DNA of 64,000 nt from Actinomadura livida. GTDB lineage: Bacteria > Actinomycetota > Actinomycetes > Streptosporangiales > Streptosporangiaceae. How positions within the stretch are numbered: the first letter of the stretch is position 1; the number at the start of each line of letters is the position of its first letter. The stretch covers positions 81,444 to 145,443 of the forward strand of contig NZ_BMRO01000016.1 in NCBI RefSeq assembly GCF_014648675.1, written 5' to 3'. The notes under the pieces are model-generated. The model was not told the DNA's origin, did no database searches, and saw only the letters and a program-made list of their open reading frames with translations. Made by a program: the position numbers and the translations under genes. Below, piece after piece: positions 8,381 through 16,145 of the stretch.

Positions 8381-9241
8381 ATGAGCACTTCCCGCGGTCC
8401 CTCCGTCCGGCAGCGGCGGCTGGCCGCCGAACTCCGGAGACTGCGCGAGCGGATGGGGCTCACCGGTGACGAGGTCGCCGACCGGCTCACCTGGTCGACC
8501 GCCAAGGTCTCCCGGATCGAGAACGCGCGGACCGGCGCGAAGATCGGCGACGTCCGGCGCCTCCTCGACCTCTACGAGATCGACGGCTCCCGCCGCGACG
8601 ACCTCATCTCCCTGGCGCACGACGCCGCCCAGCGGGGGTGGTGGGAGGAGTACCGCGACCTGCCGGGCGAGCTGGCGGCCTTCATCGCGCTGGAGTCCGA
8701 GGCCACCGCCGTCCGGGAATGGGGCAGCACCGTCTTCCCCGGGCTGCTGCAGACCGAGAGCTACGCCCGGCACGTGATCGGCGGCTGGAGCGACCTCGCG
8801 ACCCTGCCGCCGCAGGAACTGGAACGCCGGCTGGAGGTGCGAATGCGACGGCGGGAGCTGTTGCACGGCGCACATCCGCTGGAACTGTCGGCGGTTATCG
8901 ACGAGGCGGTTCTGCAACGCCGGATCGGCGACCGGAAGGTGATGCGGGAGCAGCTCGAACATCTGTGCCGGATGACCGAGCTTCCCAACGTTACGCTACA
9001 GATACTGCCTTTGGACGTTGCGCACTCGGTGTTGGCCGAGTCCTTTATACTTCTGGAATTCTCACCGGTGCACGACATCGTTTTCCCTGATATCGTTCAC
9101 ACCGAATCCCTGACGATCAGCCACTTCGCGGACGAGACTGTCACTTATATGTACAGGCTCGCTTATTCAAGCCTGGCCGATCAGGCCCTGGACACCGCCG
9201 GGTCACGGCGGCGCATCACCGAGGCCAGAGACGCCTGGTGA
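8381..9241 (+). CDS. WhiJ-like HTH (XRE) regulator with DUF5753 domain
   Basis: The 286-residue product has a Cro/C1 helix-turn-helix at residues ~10-65 (RQRRLAAELRRLRERMGLT, then STAKVSRIENARTGAK), followed by the ~180-residue DUF5753 domain (FPGLLQTESYAR, RRELLHG, LQILPLDVAHS). Proteins of this kind are abundant in Streptomyces and relatives. Some, such as WhiJ, influence development together with small DUF397 partners. The ATG at 8381 follows GGAGAGG by 9-10 bases. Two DUF397 genes follow directly. Target genes are unknown. Confidence 0.9.
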   Translation: MSTSRGPSVRQRRLAAELRRLRERMGLTGDEVADRLTWSTAKVSRIENARTGAKIGDVRRLLDLYEIDGSRRDDLISLAHDAAQRGWWEEYRDLPGELAAFIALESEATAVREWGSTVFPGLLQTESYARHVIGGWSDLATLPPQELERRLEVRMRRRELLHGAHPLELSAVIDEAVLQRRIGDRKVMREQLEHLCRMTELPNVTLQILPLDVAHSVLAESFILLEFSPVHDIVFPDIVHTESLTISHFADETVTYMYRLAYSSLADQALDTAGSRRRITEARDAW

Positions 9242-9280
9242 GGGTCCGCAAAGGGGCTCAATCCTTGTGAAAGGCACTCG

Positions 9281-9502
9281 GTGTCCCCTTTCGCCACTCC
9301 TGCTCCGCAATGGAGGAGAAGCGCCCACTGCGGGGCGAGTAACACGTGCGTCGAAGTCGCCGCACTGGCCGGTTCGTCCCATTTCATCGGGACGCGCGAC
9401 GCCAAGCACGGTACGCAGAGCCCGGTCCTGTCATTTTCCCAGGGAGAGTGGCGGGAGTTCGTCGGACGAGCCAAGAAGGGCGAATTCGACGTGCGTCGAT
9501 GA
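9281..9502 (+). CDS. DUF397 protein, first copy
   Basis: A 73-residue protein with the DUF397 pattern: W-R-R-S near residue 11, a CGASNTCVEVA core, GTRDAKHG, then LSFSQGEWREFVGRAKKGEFD. DUF397 proteins are usually encoded beside DUF5753-type HTH regulators and are thought to modulate them. The GTG at 9281 is the furthest in-frame start and lies 39 bases after the regulator's stop. An overlapping frame starting at 9267 has no family pattern and was discarded. Confidence 0.85.
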   Translation: MSPFATPAPQWRRSAHCGASNTCVEVAALAGSSHFIGTRDAKHGTQSPVLSFSQGEWREFVGRAKKGEFDVRR

Positions 9503-9749
9503 GACGCGGCGCGCGCCCCGCCGCCGCCCGCTGAGGGCACGGTAGGGCGCCGCGGTGGACGGGCCGGGTCCACGCCGGACTCGGCTCGCTGCCCCTCACA
9601 GGCGGAACTCCGGTCCTACCTCGTCACTCCTGGCACCCGCGCATCGCACAGACCGCAGGTGGTCAGGAGTTTTTTGTGATCTTGTTACCTTGTGCTTGGC
9701 ACCGGCAGCGCAGCCGCGGCCACCCGCTGATCTCAAGGCAGGAGCCGGT

Positions 9750-9959
9750 ATGAGTTCGTTTCCTGAAACGCCGCCCGCCCGCTGGAGAAGGAGCGTCCGG
9801 TGCGGCGCGAGCAATGGGTGCGTCGAGGTCGCAGGGCTCGGTGGCGGCGCGGTTTCCGTGCGGGACACCGAGAACACCGCGACGAGCCTGGCGTTCGGCC
9901 CGGAGGAATGGCGCAGGTTCACCGAGCGGGCCAAGGCGGGCCGCTACGACCGCCCCTGA
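9750..9959 (+). CDS. DUF397 protein, second copy
   Basis: A 69-residue DUF397 protein, paralogous to the one ending at 9502. It shares ARWRRSVRCGASNGCVEVA, VRDTENT and LAFGPEEWRRFTERAKAGRYD. The ATG at 9750 has a good GGCAGGAG upstream. A 247-base spacer separates the two copies, so this one may have its own promoter; TTTTTT and AT-rich bases occur near 9668-9690. One HTH partner with two DUF397 genes is slightly unusual. Confidence 0.86.
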   Translation: MSSFPETPPARWRRSVRCGASNGCVEVAGLGGGAVSVRDTENTATSLAFGPEEWRRFTERAKAGRYDRP

Positions 9960-10130
9960 AAGAATCCCTGCAACTTACACGCCCACTGAGAATCTCATCG
10001 TAAATCGAGAATTGCGCGAATGAGCGATGAACGCGTTCCGCTCCCTGCCCACCGAACGTTTTCACGCCGCGCACCGGAATGCCCGACGAATTTCCATCCG
10101 TGATCAGGTCGAGACCATTGTTCGGGCCTC

Positions 10131-10190
10131 GCGGACGCCCCTCGGAACACGATCCGGGGGCGTCCGCGCCCGGGTGGCCGTGCCACCCGG
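10131..10190. terminator. Double hairpin between the second DUF397 gene and glmS
   Basis: GCGGACGCCCC (10131-10141) pairs perfectly with GGGGCGTCCGC (10157-10167). Next to it, CCGGGTGGC (10170-10178) pairs with GCCACCCGG (10182-10190) around a 3-base loop. The two stem-loops lie between converging genes, 28 bases past the glmS stop. There is no long T-run, so the structures probably act as a bidirectional terminator of the GC-rich type. Confidence 0.65.
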
Positions 10191-10217
10191 CCCGCCGGCG
10201 GCCTAAGCCGGCTCTGC

Positions 10218-12062
10218 CTACTCGACGGTGACGGACTTGGCGAGGTTGCGGGGCTGGTCCACGTCGTGGCCCTTGGCGGAGGCCAGCTCGCACGCGAACA
10301 CCTGCAGCGGGACGGTCGTGACCAGCGGCTGCAGCAGCGTCGGCACGGCCGGGACCCGGATGAGCGTGTCGGCGTACGGCTCGACCGACTCGTCCCCGTC
10401 CTCGGCGATCACGATCGTGCGGGCGCCGCGCGCCCGGATCTCCTGGATGTTCGACACGATCTTGTCGTGCAGCACGTCCCGCGCCCGCGGCGGGACCACC
10501 ACCACGACCGGCAGGCCCTCCTCGATGAGCGCGATCGGGCCGTGCTTCAGCTCGCCCGCGGCGAAGCCCTCCGCGTGCATGTACGCCAGCTCCTTCAGCT
10601 TCAGCGCGCCTTCGAGGGCGACGGGGAAGCCCACGTGCCGGCCGAGGAACAGGACGCAGTGCTCGTTCGACAGGGACCGGGCCAGCTCGCGGACCGGCTC
10701 CATCGTGTCCAGGACCTTCTCCACCTTGTCCGGCATCAGCTCCAGGAGCTGGACCATGGCGAAGACCTCGTCCCCCCACTTGGTGCCGCGCACCTGCGCT
10801 ATGTAGAGGGCGATGAGGTAGACGGCGACGAGCTGGGTGAGGAACGCCTTCGTGGACGCGACCGCGATCTCCGGCCCCGCGTGCGTGTACAGGACGCCGT
10901 CGCACTCGCGCGGCAGCGTCGAGCCGTTGACGTTGCAGATGCCGAGCAGCTTGGCCTTCTGCTCCCGCGCGTGCCGGACGGCCATCAGCGCGTCCATCGT
11001 CTCCCCGGACTGGGAGATCGCGATGACCAGCGTCGTCGGGGACAGGATCGGGTCGCGGTAGCGGAACTCGCTGGCCAGCTCCACCTCGCAGGGCAGGCCC
11101 GCCCAGTGCTCGATCGCGTACTTGGCGATCAGCCCGGCGTGGTAGGACGTCCCGCACGCCACGATGATGATCTTGTCGACCTCGCGGAGCTCCTGGTCCG
11201 GGATGCGCATCTCGTCCAGGTGGAGCCGCCCGTCGGCGCCGATCCGGCCGAGCAGCGTGTCGGCGACCGCCCGGGGCTGCTCGGCGATCTCCTTGAGCAT
11301 GAAGTAGTCGTAGCCGCCCTTCTCCGCGGCGGACACGTCCCAGTCGACGTGGTACTCCTTCACCTCGGCGGGCCGCCCGTCGAAGTCGGTGACGGTCACC
11401 CCGCTCGCGCGCAGCTCGACGATCTGGTCCTGGCCGAGCTCGATCGCGTCCCGGGTGTGCGCGATGAACGCCGCGACGTCGCTGGCCAGGAAGTTCTCGC
11501 CGTCCCCGACCCCGACGACCAGCGGCGAGTTGCGGCGCGCGCCCACCACGAGGTCGGGCGAGCCGGTGTGCACCGCGACGAGCGTGAACGCGCCGTCCAG
11601 CCGGCGGCAGACGCGCCGCATCGCGTCGGCGAGGTCCCCGCCCGCCTTCAGCTCGTCCTCCAGCAGGTGCGCGACCGCCTCGGTGTCGGTGTCGGAGCCG
11701 AGCCCGTGCCCCGCCTCCTCCAGCTCCGCGCGCAGCTCGGCAAAGTTCTCGATGATCCCGTTGTGGATCACCGCGACGGAGCCGGTGCAGTCGACGTGCG
11801 GGTGCGCGTTCCGGTCGTTCGGCGGGCCGTGCGTGGCCCACCGCGTGTGCCCCATGCCGAGCGTCCCGGCGGGCGGCGGCTCCTCCTCCAGCGCGCCCCG
11901 GAGGTTCACCAGCTTGCCCGCGCGCTTGGCCGTCGCCAGCTTCCCGTCGGCCAGCACGGCCACCCCGGCCGAGTCGTAGCCGCGGTACTCCAGCCGGGCC
12001 AGCCCCTCCACGACCACGTCGAGCGCCTGCCGGCCGCCTACGTACCCCACGATTCCGCACAT
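10218..12062 (-). CDS. glmS: Glutamine--fructose-6-phosphate aminotransferase (isomerizing)
   Basis: Makes glucosamine-6-phosphate from fructose-6-phosphate and glutamine, the first step to UDP-GlcNAc. The 614-residue product begins MCGIVGYVGG, so the catalytic Cys1 is exposed after Met removal. The N-terminal Ntn amidase contains the GHTRWATHG motif. Two SIS domains follow, with SQSGETMDAL and GRHVGFPVALEGALKLKE, and the C-terminus is AKSVTVE. It is divergent from coaA across 122 bases. glmM, the next enzyme of the pathway, is 13 kb away in the same orientation. Confidence 0.97.
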   Translation of the reverse strand: MCGIVGYVGGRQALDVVVEGLARLEYRGYDSAGVAVLADGKLATAKRAGKLVNLRGALEEEPPPAGTLGMGHTRWATHGPPNDRNAHPHVDCTGSVAVIHNGIIENFAELRAELEEAGHGLGSDTDTEAVAHLLEDELKAGGDLADAMRRVCRRLDGAFTLVAVHTGSPDLVVGARRNSPLVVGVGDGENFLASDVAAFIAHTRDAIELGQDQIVELRASGVTVTDFDGRPAEVKEYHVDWDVSAAEKGGYDYFMLKEIAEQPRAVADTLLGRIGADGRLHLDEMRIPDQELREVDKIIIVACGTSYHAGLIAKYAIEHWAGLPCEVELASEFRYRDPILSPTTLVIAISQSGETMDALMAVRHAREQKAKLLGICNVNGSTLPRECDGVLYTHAGPEIAVASTKAFLTQLVAVYLIALYIAQVRGTKWGDEVFAMVQLLELMPDKVEKVLDTMEPVRELARSLSNEHCVLFLGRHVGFPVALEGALKLKELAYMHAEGFAAGELKHGPIALIEEGLPVVVVVPPRARDVLHDKIVSNIQEIRARGARTIVIAEDGDESVEPYADTLIRVPAVPTLLQPLVTTVPLQVFACELASAKGHDVDQPRNLAKSVTVE

Positions 12063-12184
12063 GGCGGCAACTCTATTCGCTGTCTTCCGCGGGGCCTACC
12101 GGGGCGGGACGCCGAACGGTGACGTGAGCGTGGCCGGCCGGTGAAAACCCGGTTATTGGACGAGCCGCCGGTTACTGTTCAGCC

Positions 12185-13129
12185 ATGACGAGCGGATGGG
12201 ACGCCCCCGTGCCGAACCCGTACGTGGAACTCTCCAGAGACGAGTGGCGGGGGCTGCGCGAGAACACGCCGCTGCCGCTCACGCCCGGCGAACTGGAGGC
12301 GCTGCGCGGGCTGAAGGACCCGATCGACATCGCCGAGGTCGAGGAGGTGTACCTGCCGCTCTCCCGGCTGCTGAACCTGTTCTTCCAGTCCGACGGGCGG
12401 CTGCGCGACACCGTCAGCGCCTTCCTCGGCGGCGAGGTCCCGCCGACCCCGTTCATCATCGGCGTCGCCGGGAGCGTCGCCGTCGGCAAGTCCACGACGT
12501 CGCGGCTGCTGCGGACGCTCCTCGCCCGCTGGCCGGAGCACCCGGCCGTCGAGCTGGTCACCAGCGACAGCTTCCTGTACCCGAACTCGGTGCTGTCCGA
12601 GCGGGGTCTCATGGACCGCAAGGGCTTCCCCGAGTCCTACGACCGCCAGGCCCTCGTCCGGTTCGTCTCCGCCATCAAGTCGGGCGTGGACGAGTACGCG
12701 ATCCCGGTGTACTCGCACCTGGAGTACGACGTCGTGCCGGACGCGACGCAGACCGTCCGGCGTCCCGACATCCTGATCGTCGAGGGGCTGAACGTCCTGC
12801 AGGCACCGCCCGCCGGGAGCCTCGGCGTCGCGGACTTCTTCGACTTCTCCATCTACGTGGACGCCCGCGTCGAGGACATCCGGCAGTGGTTCATCGACCG
12901 GCTGTTCGCGCTGCGCCGCACCGTGTTCACCGACCCTCGCTCCTACTTCCACAAGTACGCGCACGCGCTGGACGAGGACGAGACCGCCGCGTTCGCCCAG
13001 CGCGTCTGGCGGGACGTCAACGAGATCAACCTCGTCTCCAACATCCTGCCGACCCGCTCCCGCGCCACCCTCGTCCTGCACAAGGACCGGGACCACGCCG
13101 TCCAGCGCGTCCGCCTGCGCCGCATCTGA
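12185..13129 (+). CDS. coaA: Type I pantothenate kinase
   Basis: Phosphorylates pantothenate in the first committed step of coenzyme A synthesis. The 314-residue product has Walker A GVAGSVAVGKST near residue 97, the TSDSFLYPN and KGFPESYD segments of substrate binding, and the C-terminal block HKDRDHAVQRVRLRR. The ATG at 12185 is 122 bases from the divergent glmS start. In related genomes coaA lies between glmS and glmM; here an accessory block of about 11 kb follows it. Confidence 0.96.
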   Translation: MTSGWDAPVPNPYVELSRDEWRGLRENTPLPLTPGELEALRGLKDPIDIAEVEEVYLPLSRLLNLFFQSDGRLRDTVSAFLGGEVPPTPFIIGVAGSVAVGKSTTSRLLRTLLARWPEHPAVELVTSDSFLYPNSVLSERGLMDRKGFPESYDRQALVRFVSAIKSGVDEYAIPVYSHLEYDVVPDATQTVRRPDILIVEGLNVLQAPPAGSLGVADFFDFSIYVDARVEDIRQWFIDRLFALRRTVFTDPRSYFHKYAHALDEDETAAFAQRVWRDVNEINLVSNILPTRSRATLVLHKDRDHAVQRVRLRRI

Positions 13130-13248
13130 CCCTGTTACCGGCGCCGCGGCCCGGCGGGGCGTGTCGCGTCTCGGCGCCGGGTGGCGGGCGCCGCTGCAGT
13201 ACCCTTCGAGCGTTCTGCCTTCCAATGTCCGTGCGGGGGAGTCTCCGG

Positions 13249-14541
13249 ATGCGTATCGCAGTTGTCGGCTATGGCGTCGAGGGACGTGCCGCCGTGGAGT
13301 ACTGGCGACCGCGCGGCGACATCGTCGTCCACGACCGCAAGGACGTCGAACTCCCCCCCGATGTCGAGGGCCGCACCGGCGCCGACTACCTGCGGGGGCT
13401 GGACGAGGCCGACCTCATCGTCCGCGCCCCGGGCGTCCACCCCAGTGCGCTGCCGTCCGGCCCGCAGGTGACCAGCGTCATCGGCGAGTTCCTGGCCGAG
13501 TGCCCGGTCCCGGTCATCGGCGTCACCGGCACGCAGGGCAAGGGCACCACCTGCACCGCCATCGCCGCCATCCTCGGGGCGTCGGGCCGCCGCGTCTTCC
13601 TCGGCGGCAACATCGGCGTCCCCCCGCTGCAGTTCCTCCCGGAGCTGGCGGACGGGGACGTGGTCGTCCTCGAACTGTCGAACATGCAGCTCATCGACCT
13701 GAAGCGCTCCCCGCGCATCGCGGTCGTCCTGCCGGTGACGCCCGACCACCTCAACTGGCACCCCGACATCGAGGAGTACTACGCCGCGAAGACCTCGATC
13801 GCCGCGTACCAGGGGCCCGGGGACACCGTCTTCTTCGCCGCGGGCAACCCGGTGGCCGAGCGGGTCGCCGCGGCCGGCGCGGGCCGGAAGGTGCCGTTCG
13901 GCGTGCCGGAGGGCGTCCACGCGGCGGACGGCGCGATCCACGACGGCACGACCCGGCTGCTCGACCTCGCCGACAGCCCGCTCCTCGGCGCGCACAACGT
14001 CGCCAACCTGACGGCCGCGGTCGCCGCCACGTTCGACCTCCTCGGCCGCGACACCGCGCTCCTGCGCGAGGGGGTGCGCGCCATCAAGCCGCTGCCCCAC
14101 CGGCTGGAGCCCGCCGGCGAGTCCGGCGGCGTCGCTTACGTCAACGACTCGCTGTCCACGACGCCGGAGACCGCGCGCGCGGCGATGGCCGCCTTCCCCG
14201 GGCCGAAGGTCATGATCTTCGGCGGTTCGTCGAAGGGGCTGGCCTTCGAGGCGCTCGCCGAGGCGGTGGCCAAGGAGAACATCCGGGGCATCGTCATCAT
14301 CGGCGAGGTCGGGCCCCGCATCGCCGCCGCGCTGGACGAGGCGGGCATCACCGGCCACACCGTCGCCGACGGCCCGATGACCGAGGTGGTCGCCAAGGCC
14401 GCCGCGATGGCCCGCCCCGGCGACACGGTCCTGCTCTCCCCGGCCTGCGCCAGTTTCGGCGACTTCCGCGACTACGCCGACCGCGGGAACCAGTTCAAGG
14501 CCGCCGTCCAGGAGCTCATCGGCCAGGAGCCGACCGGCTAG
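13249..14541 (+). CDS. Divergent MurD-like ligase (UDP-MurNAc-alanine--glutamate ligase family)
   Basis: The 430-residue product has all three Mur-ligase domains. There is an N-terminal Rossmann segment MRIAVVGYGVEGRAAVEYW. The P-loop is GVTGTQGKGTTCTA (about residue 90), with TQGKGT instead of the usual TNGKT. The central domain has ELSNMQL, TPDHLNWH and YYAAKTSIAA, where K is the likely carbamylated lysine. The C-terminus has GGSSKG and LSPACASFGDF..YADRG. These support MurD, but it is divergent, and the GYGVEG and TQGKG wording recalls MurD proteins of candidate-phyla bacteria. It is away from any dcw cluster, so it may be a second MurD. The ATG at 13249 was chosen over one at 13225. Confidence 0.75.
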   Translation: MRIAVVGYGVEGRAAVEYWRPRGDIVVHDRKDVELPPDVEGRTGADYLRGLDEADLIVRAPGVHPSALPSGPQVTSVIGEFLAECPVPVIGVTGTQGKGTTCTAIAAILGASGRRVFLGGNIGVPPLQFLPELADGDVVVLELSNMQLIDLKRSPRIAVVLPVTPDHLNWHPDIEEYYAAKTSIAAYQGPGDTVFFAAGNPVAERVAAAGAGRKVPFGVPEGVHAADGAIHDGTTRLLDLADSPLLGAHNVANLTAAVAATFDLLGRDTALLREGVRAIKPLPHRLEPAGESGGVAYVNDSLSTTPETARAAMAAFPGPKVMIFGGSSKGLAFEALAEAVAKENIRGIVIIGEVGPRIAAALDEAGITGHTVADGPMTEVVAKAAAMARPGDTVLLSPACASFGDFRDYADRGNQFKAAVQELIGQEPTG

Positions 14542-14587
14542 GGGCCATCAGCCTGGACGGCGGCGCCCGTGCTCCTTCCCCGCGGGT

Positions 14588-15961
14588 CTAGTGCCGGTTC
14601 CAGGGGCCGGTGACGGCGAACGTGGTGCCCGGTTCGTAGACGTTGACGTACATCGTCGTCCGGCCGCCGCCGCAGAACGTCACGCCCGCGAACTCGCCCC
14701 ACTCGGGCTCGGCCTCGGTGCCGGTGTTCTGCCGGTTCCTGGCCACCGGGTACACCTCGCGGCGGCGGGTCACGCCGTACACGTGCTGCGCGCCGCCGCC
14801 GTCCTCGCACACCATCAGCCCGCCCTGCGGCGCCAGGCAGATGTTGTCGGGCGACTCGCCCGGCGTCCGCACGTCGGTGTCCGGCCCGAACACGATCACC
14901 AGGGTCAGCCGGCCGGCGCGCGGCTCGTACGACCACACCTGCCCGAAGTGGTCGGCGCCCGACCCCTCCTCCCGGCGCGCGAAGCTCGTCACGAAGTAGA
15001 CGCGGTCGCCGCCCCAGTAGCAGCCCTCCAGCTTCTGCGCGTGCGTGACGCCGCCGCGCCCGAAGTCCTGGAACCGGATCGGGGTCTCCTTCGCCAGCGG
15101 ATCGGGCACCCGCTTCCACCGCACGCCGTCGATCACGGTGCCGGGCTGCTGCACCGTCGAGAGGTCCGGGACGCCGGGCACGTGCATCGCCTCCAGCCGC
15201 CCGCCGGCGCGCAGGCTCCCGAACCCGCCGCGCGGCCGCCGCGGAAGGAACCGGTAGAACAGCCCGAACGGCCGCTCGAACGCGTCCTCGGTCTCGTACA
15301 CGGTCCCGTCGCGCGGGTCGACGGCGATCGCCTCGTGCTGGAACCGCCCCATCGCCTCCAGCGGCTCGGGGACGGTGCGGTCCTGCCGGTACGGATCGAC
15401 CTCGAAGATGAACCCGTGGTCCTTGGTGAAGTCGCCGGTGCCCGCCTTGTCCTCGTTCTCCTCGCAGGTCAGCCAGGTGTTCCACGGGGTGGGGCCGCCC
15501 GCGCAGTTCACCGCCGTCCCGGCGATGGCCACCCGCTCGGTGTGGACCCGGCCGCCGTGCCCGACCTCCAGCGCGGTGCATCCGCCGAGCGCCCCCGGGT
15601 CGTAGGTGACGCCCTCGACCGGCGGCACCCGGTGCTCGGCGTCCGGGCGGTTCTCGTGGTTGCGGACGAGCCAGGTGCGCCCCCGGCCCGGGAAGGCGGC
15701 CATGCCGTCGAAGCTGCTCGGGACCGCCCCCTCTCCCGAGCGGAGCCGCTCCCCCTCGCGGGACAGGACGGTGTACCGGAACCCGCGCGGCAGGTCCAGC
15801 ACCCCCTTCGGGTCGGGCACCAGCGGCCCGTACCCCGCACGGCCGCCGGCCGCCGCGGCGGCCGCGTCACCGGCGAACAGTTCCTCGACGGCGCCGGTGA
15901 AGGCGATCCCCGCCCCCACCGCGCCCGTCCCGGCCAGGAGCCGGCGTCGGGAGACTGACAT
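14588..15961 (-). CDS. PhoX-family (DUF839) secreted protein with Tat signal
   Basis: The 457-residue product starts with a Tat signal (SVSRRRLLAGTGAVGAG), so it is probably exported folded. The remainder is a beta-propeller-like DUF839/PhoX domain: FPGRGRTWLVRNHEN, WNTWLTCEENED, HEAIAVDPRDGTVYETED and DNICLAPQGGLMVCEDGG. PhoX proteins are Ca/Fe-dependent alkaline phosphatases, but many DUF839 members have no proven activity. The acidic and glutamate residues in LTCEEN and YETED fit the metal cluster region. It converges on the MurD-like gene and is divergent from the MMPL gene. Confidence 0.85.
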   Translation of the reverse strand: MSVSRRRLLAGTGAVGAGIAFTGAVEELFAGDAAAAAAGGRAGYGPLVPDPKGVLDLPRGFRYTVLSREGERLRSGEGAVPSSFDGMAAFPGRGRTWLVRNHENRPDAEHRVPPVEGVTYDPGALGGCTALEVGHGGRVHTERVAIAGTAVNCAGGPTPWNTWLTCEENEDKAGTGDFTKDHGFIFEVDPYRQDRTVPEPLEAMGRFQHEAIAVDPRDGTVYETEDAFERPFGLFYRFLPRRPRGGFGSLRAGGRLEAMHVPGVPDLSTVQQPGTVIDGVRWKRVPDPLAKETPIRFQDFGRGGVTHAQKLEGCYWGGDRVYFVTSFARREEGSGADHFGQVWSYEPRAGRLTLVIVFGPDTDVRTPGESPDNICLAPQGGLMVCEDGGGAQHVYGVTRRREVYPVARNRQNTGTEAEPEWGEFAGVTFCGGGRTTMYVNVYEPGTTFAVTGPWNRH

Positions 15962-16145
15962 GGCACACACTCCCCTGGGGTTGACGATCAGGTACCCCAC
16001 GGCCGTTGTAACACGGGTCACACCGCCGGGATATGGCAGACCCTCACACTCCGGCCTTCGGGGCCGGTGTCCACCGGTCGGTGGACGGAAGGTTCAGCCG
16101 GTCGAGGCTCATGCGGGACGGGTGCCGGCGACCAGCCTTGATGGC

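Noticed and set aside
10266..12122. Long + strand open frame (618 codons) opposite glmS
   Set aside because: The glmS frame on the other strand has unambiguous family motifs. The opposite frame is Arg/Asp/Val/Leu-rich antisense shadow typical of high-GC DNA.
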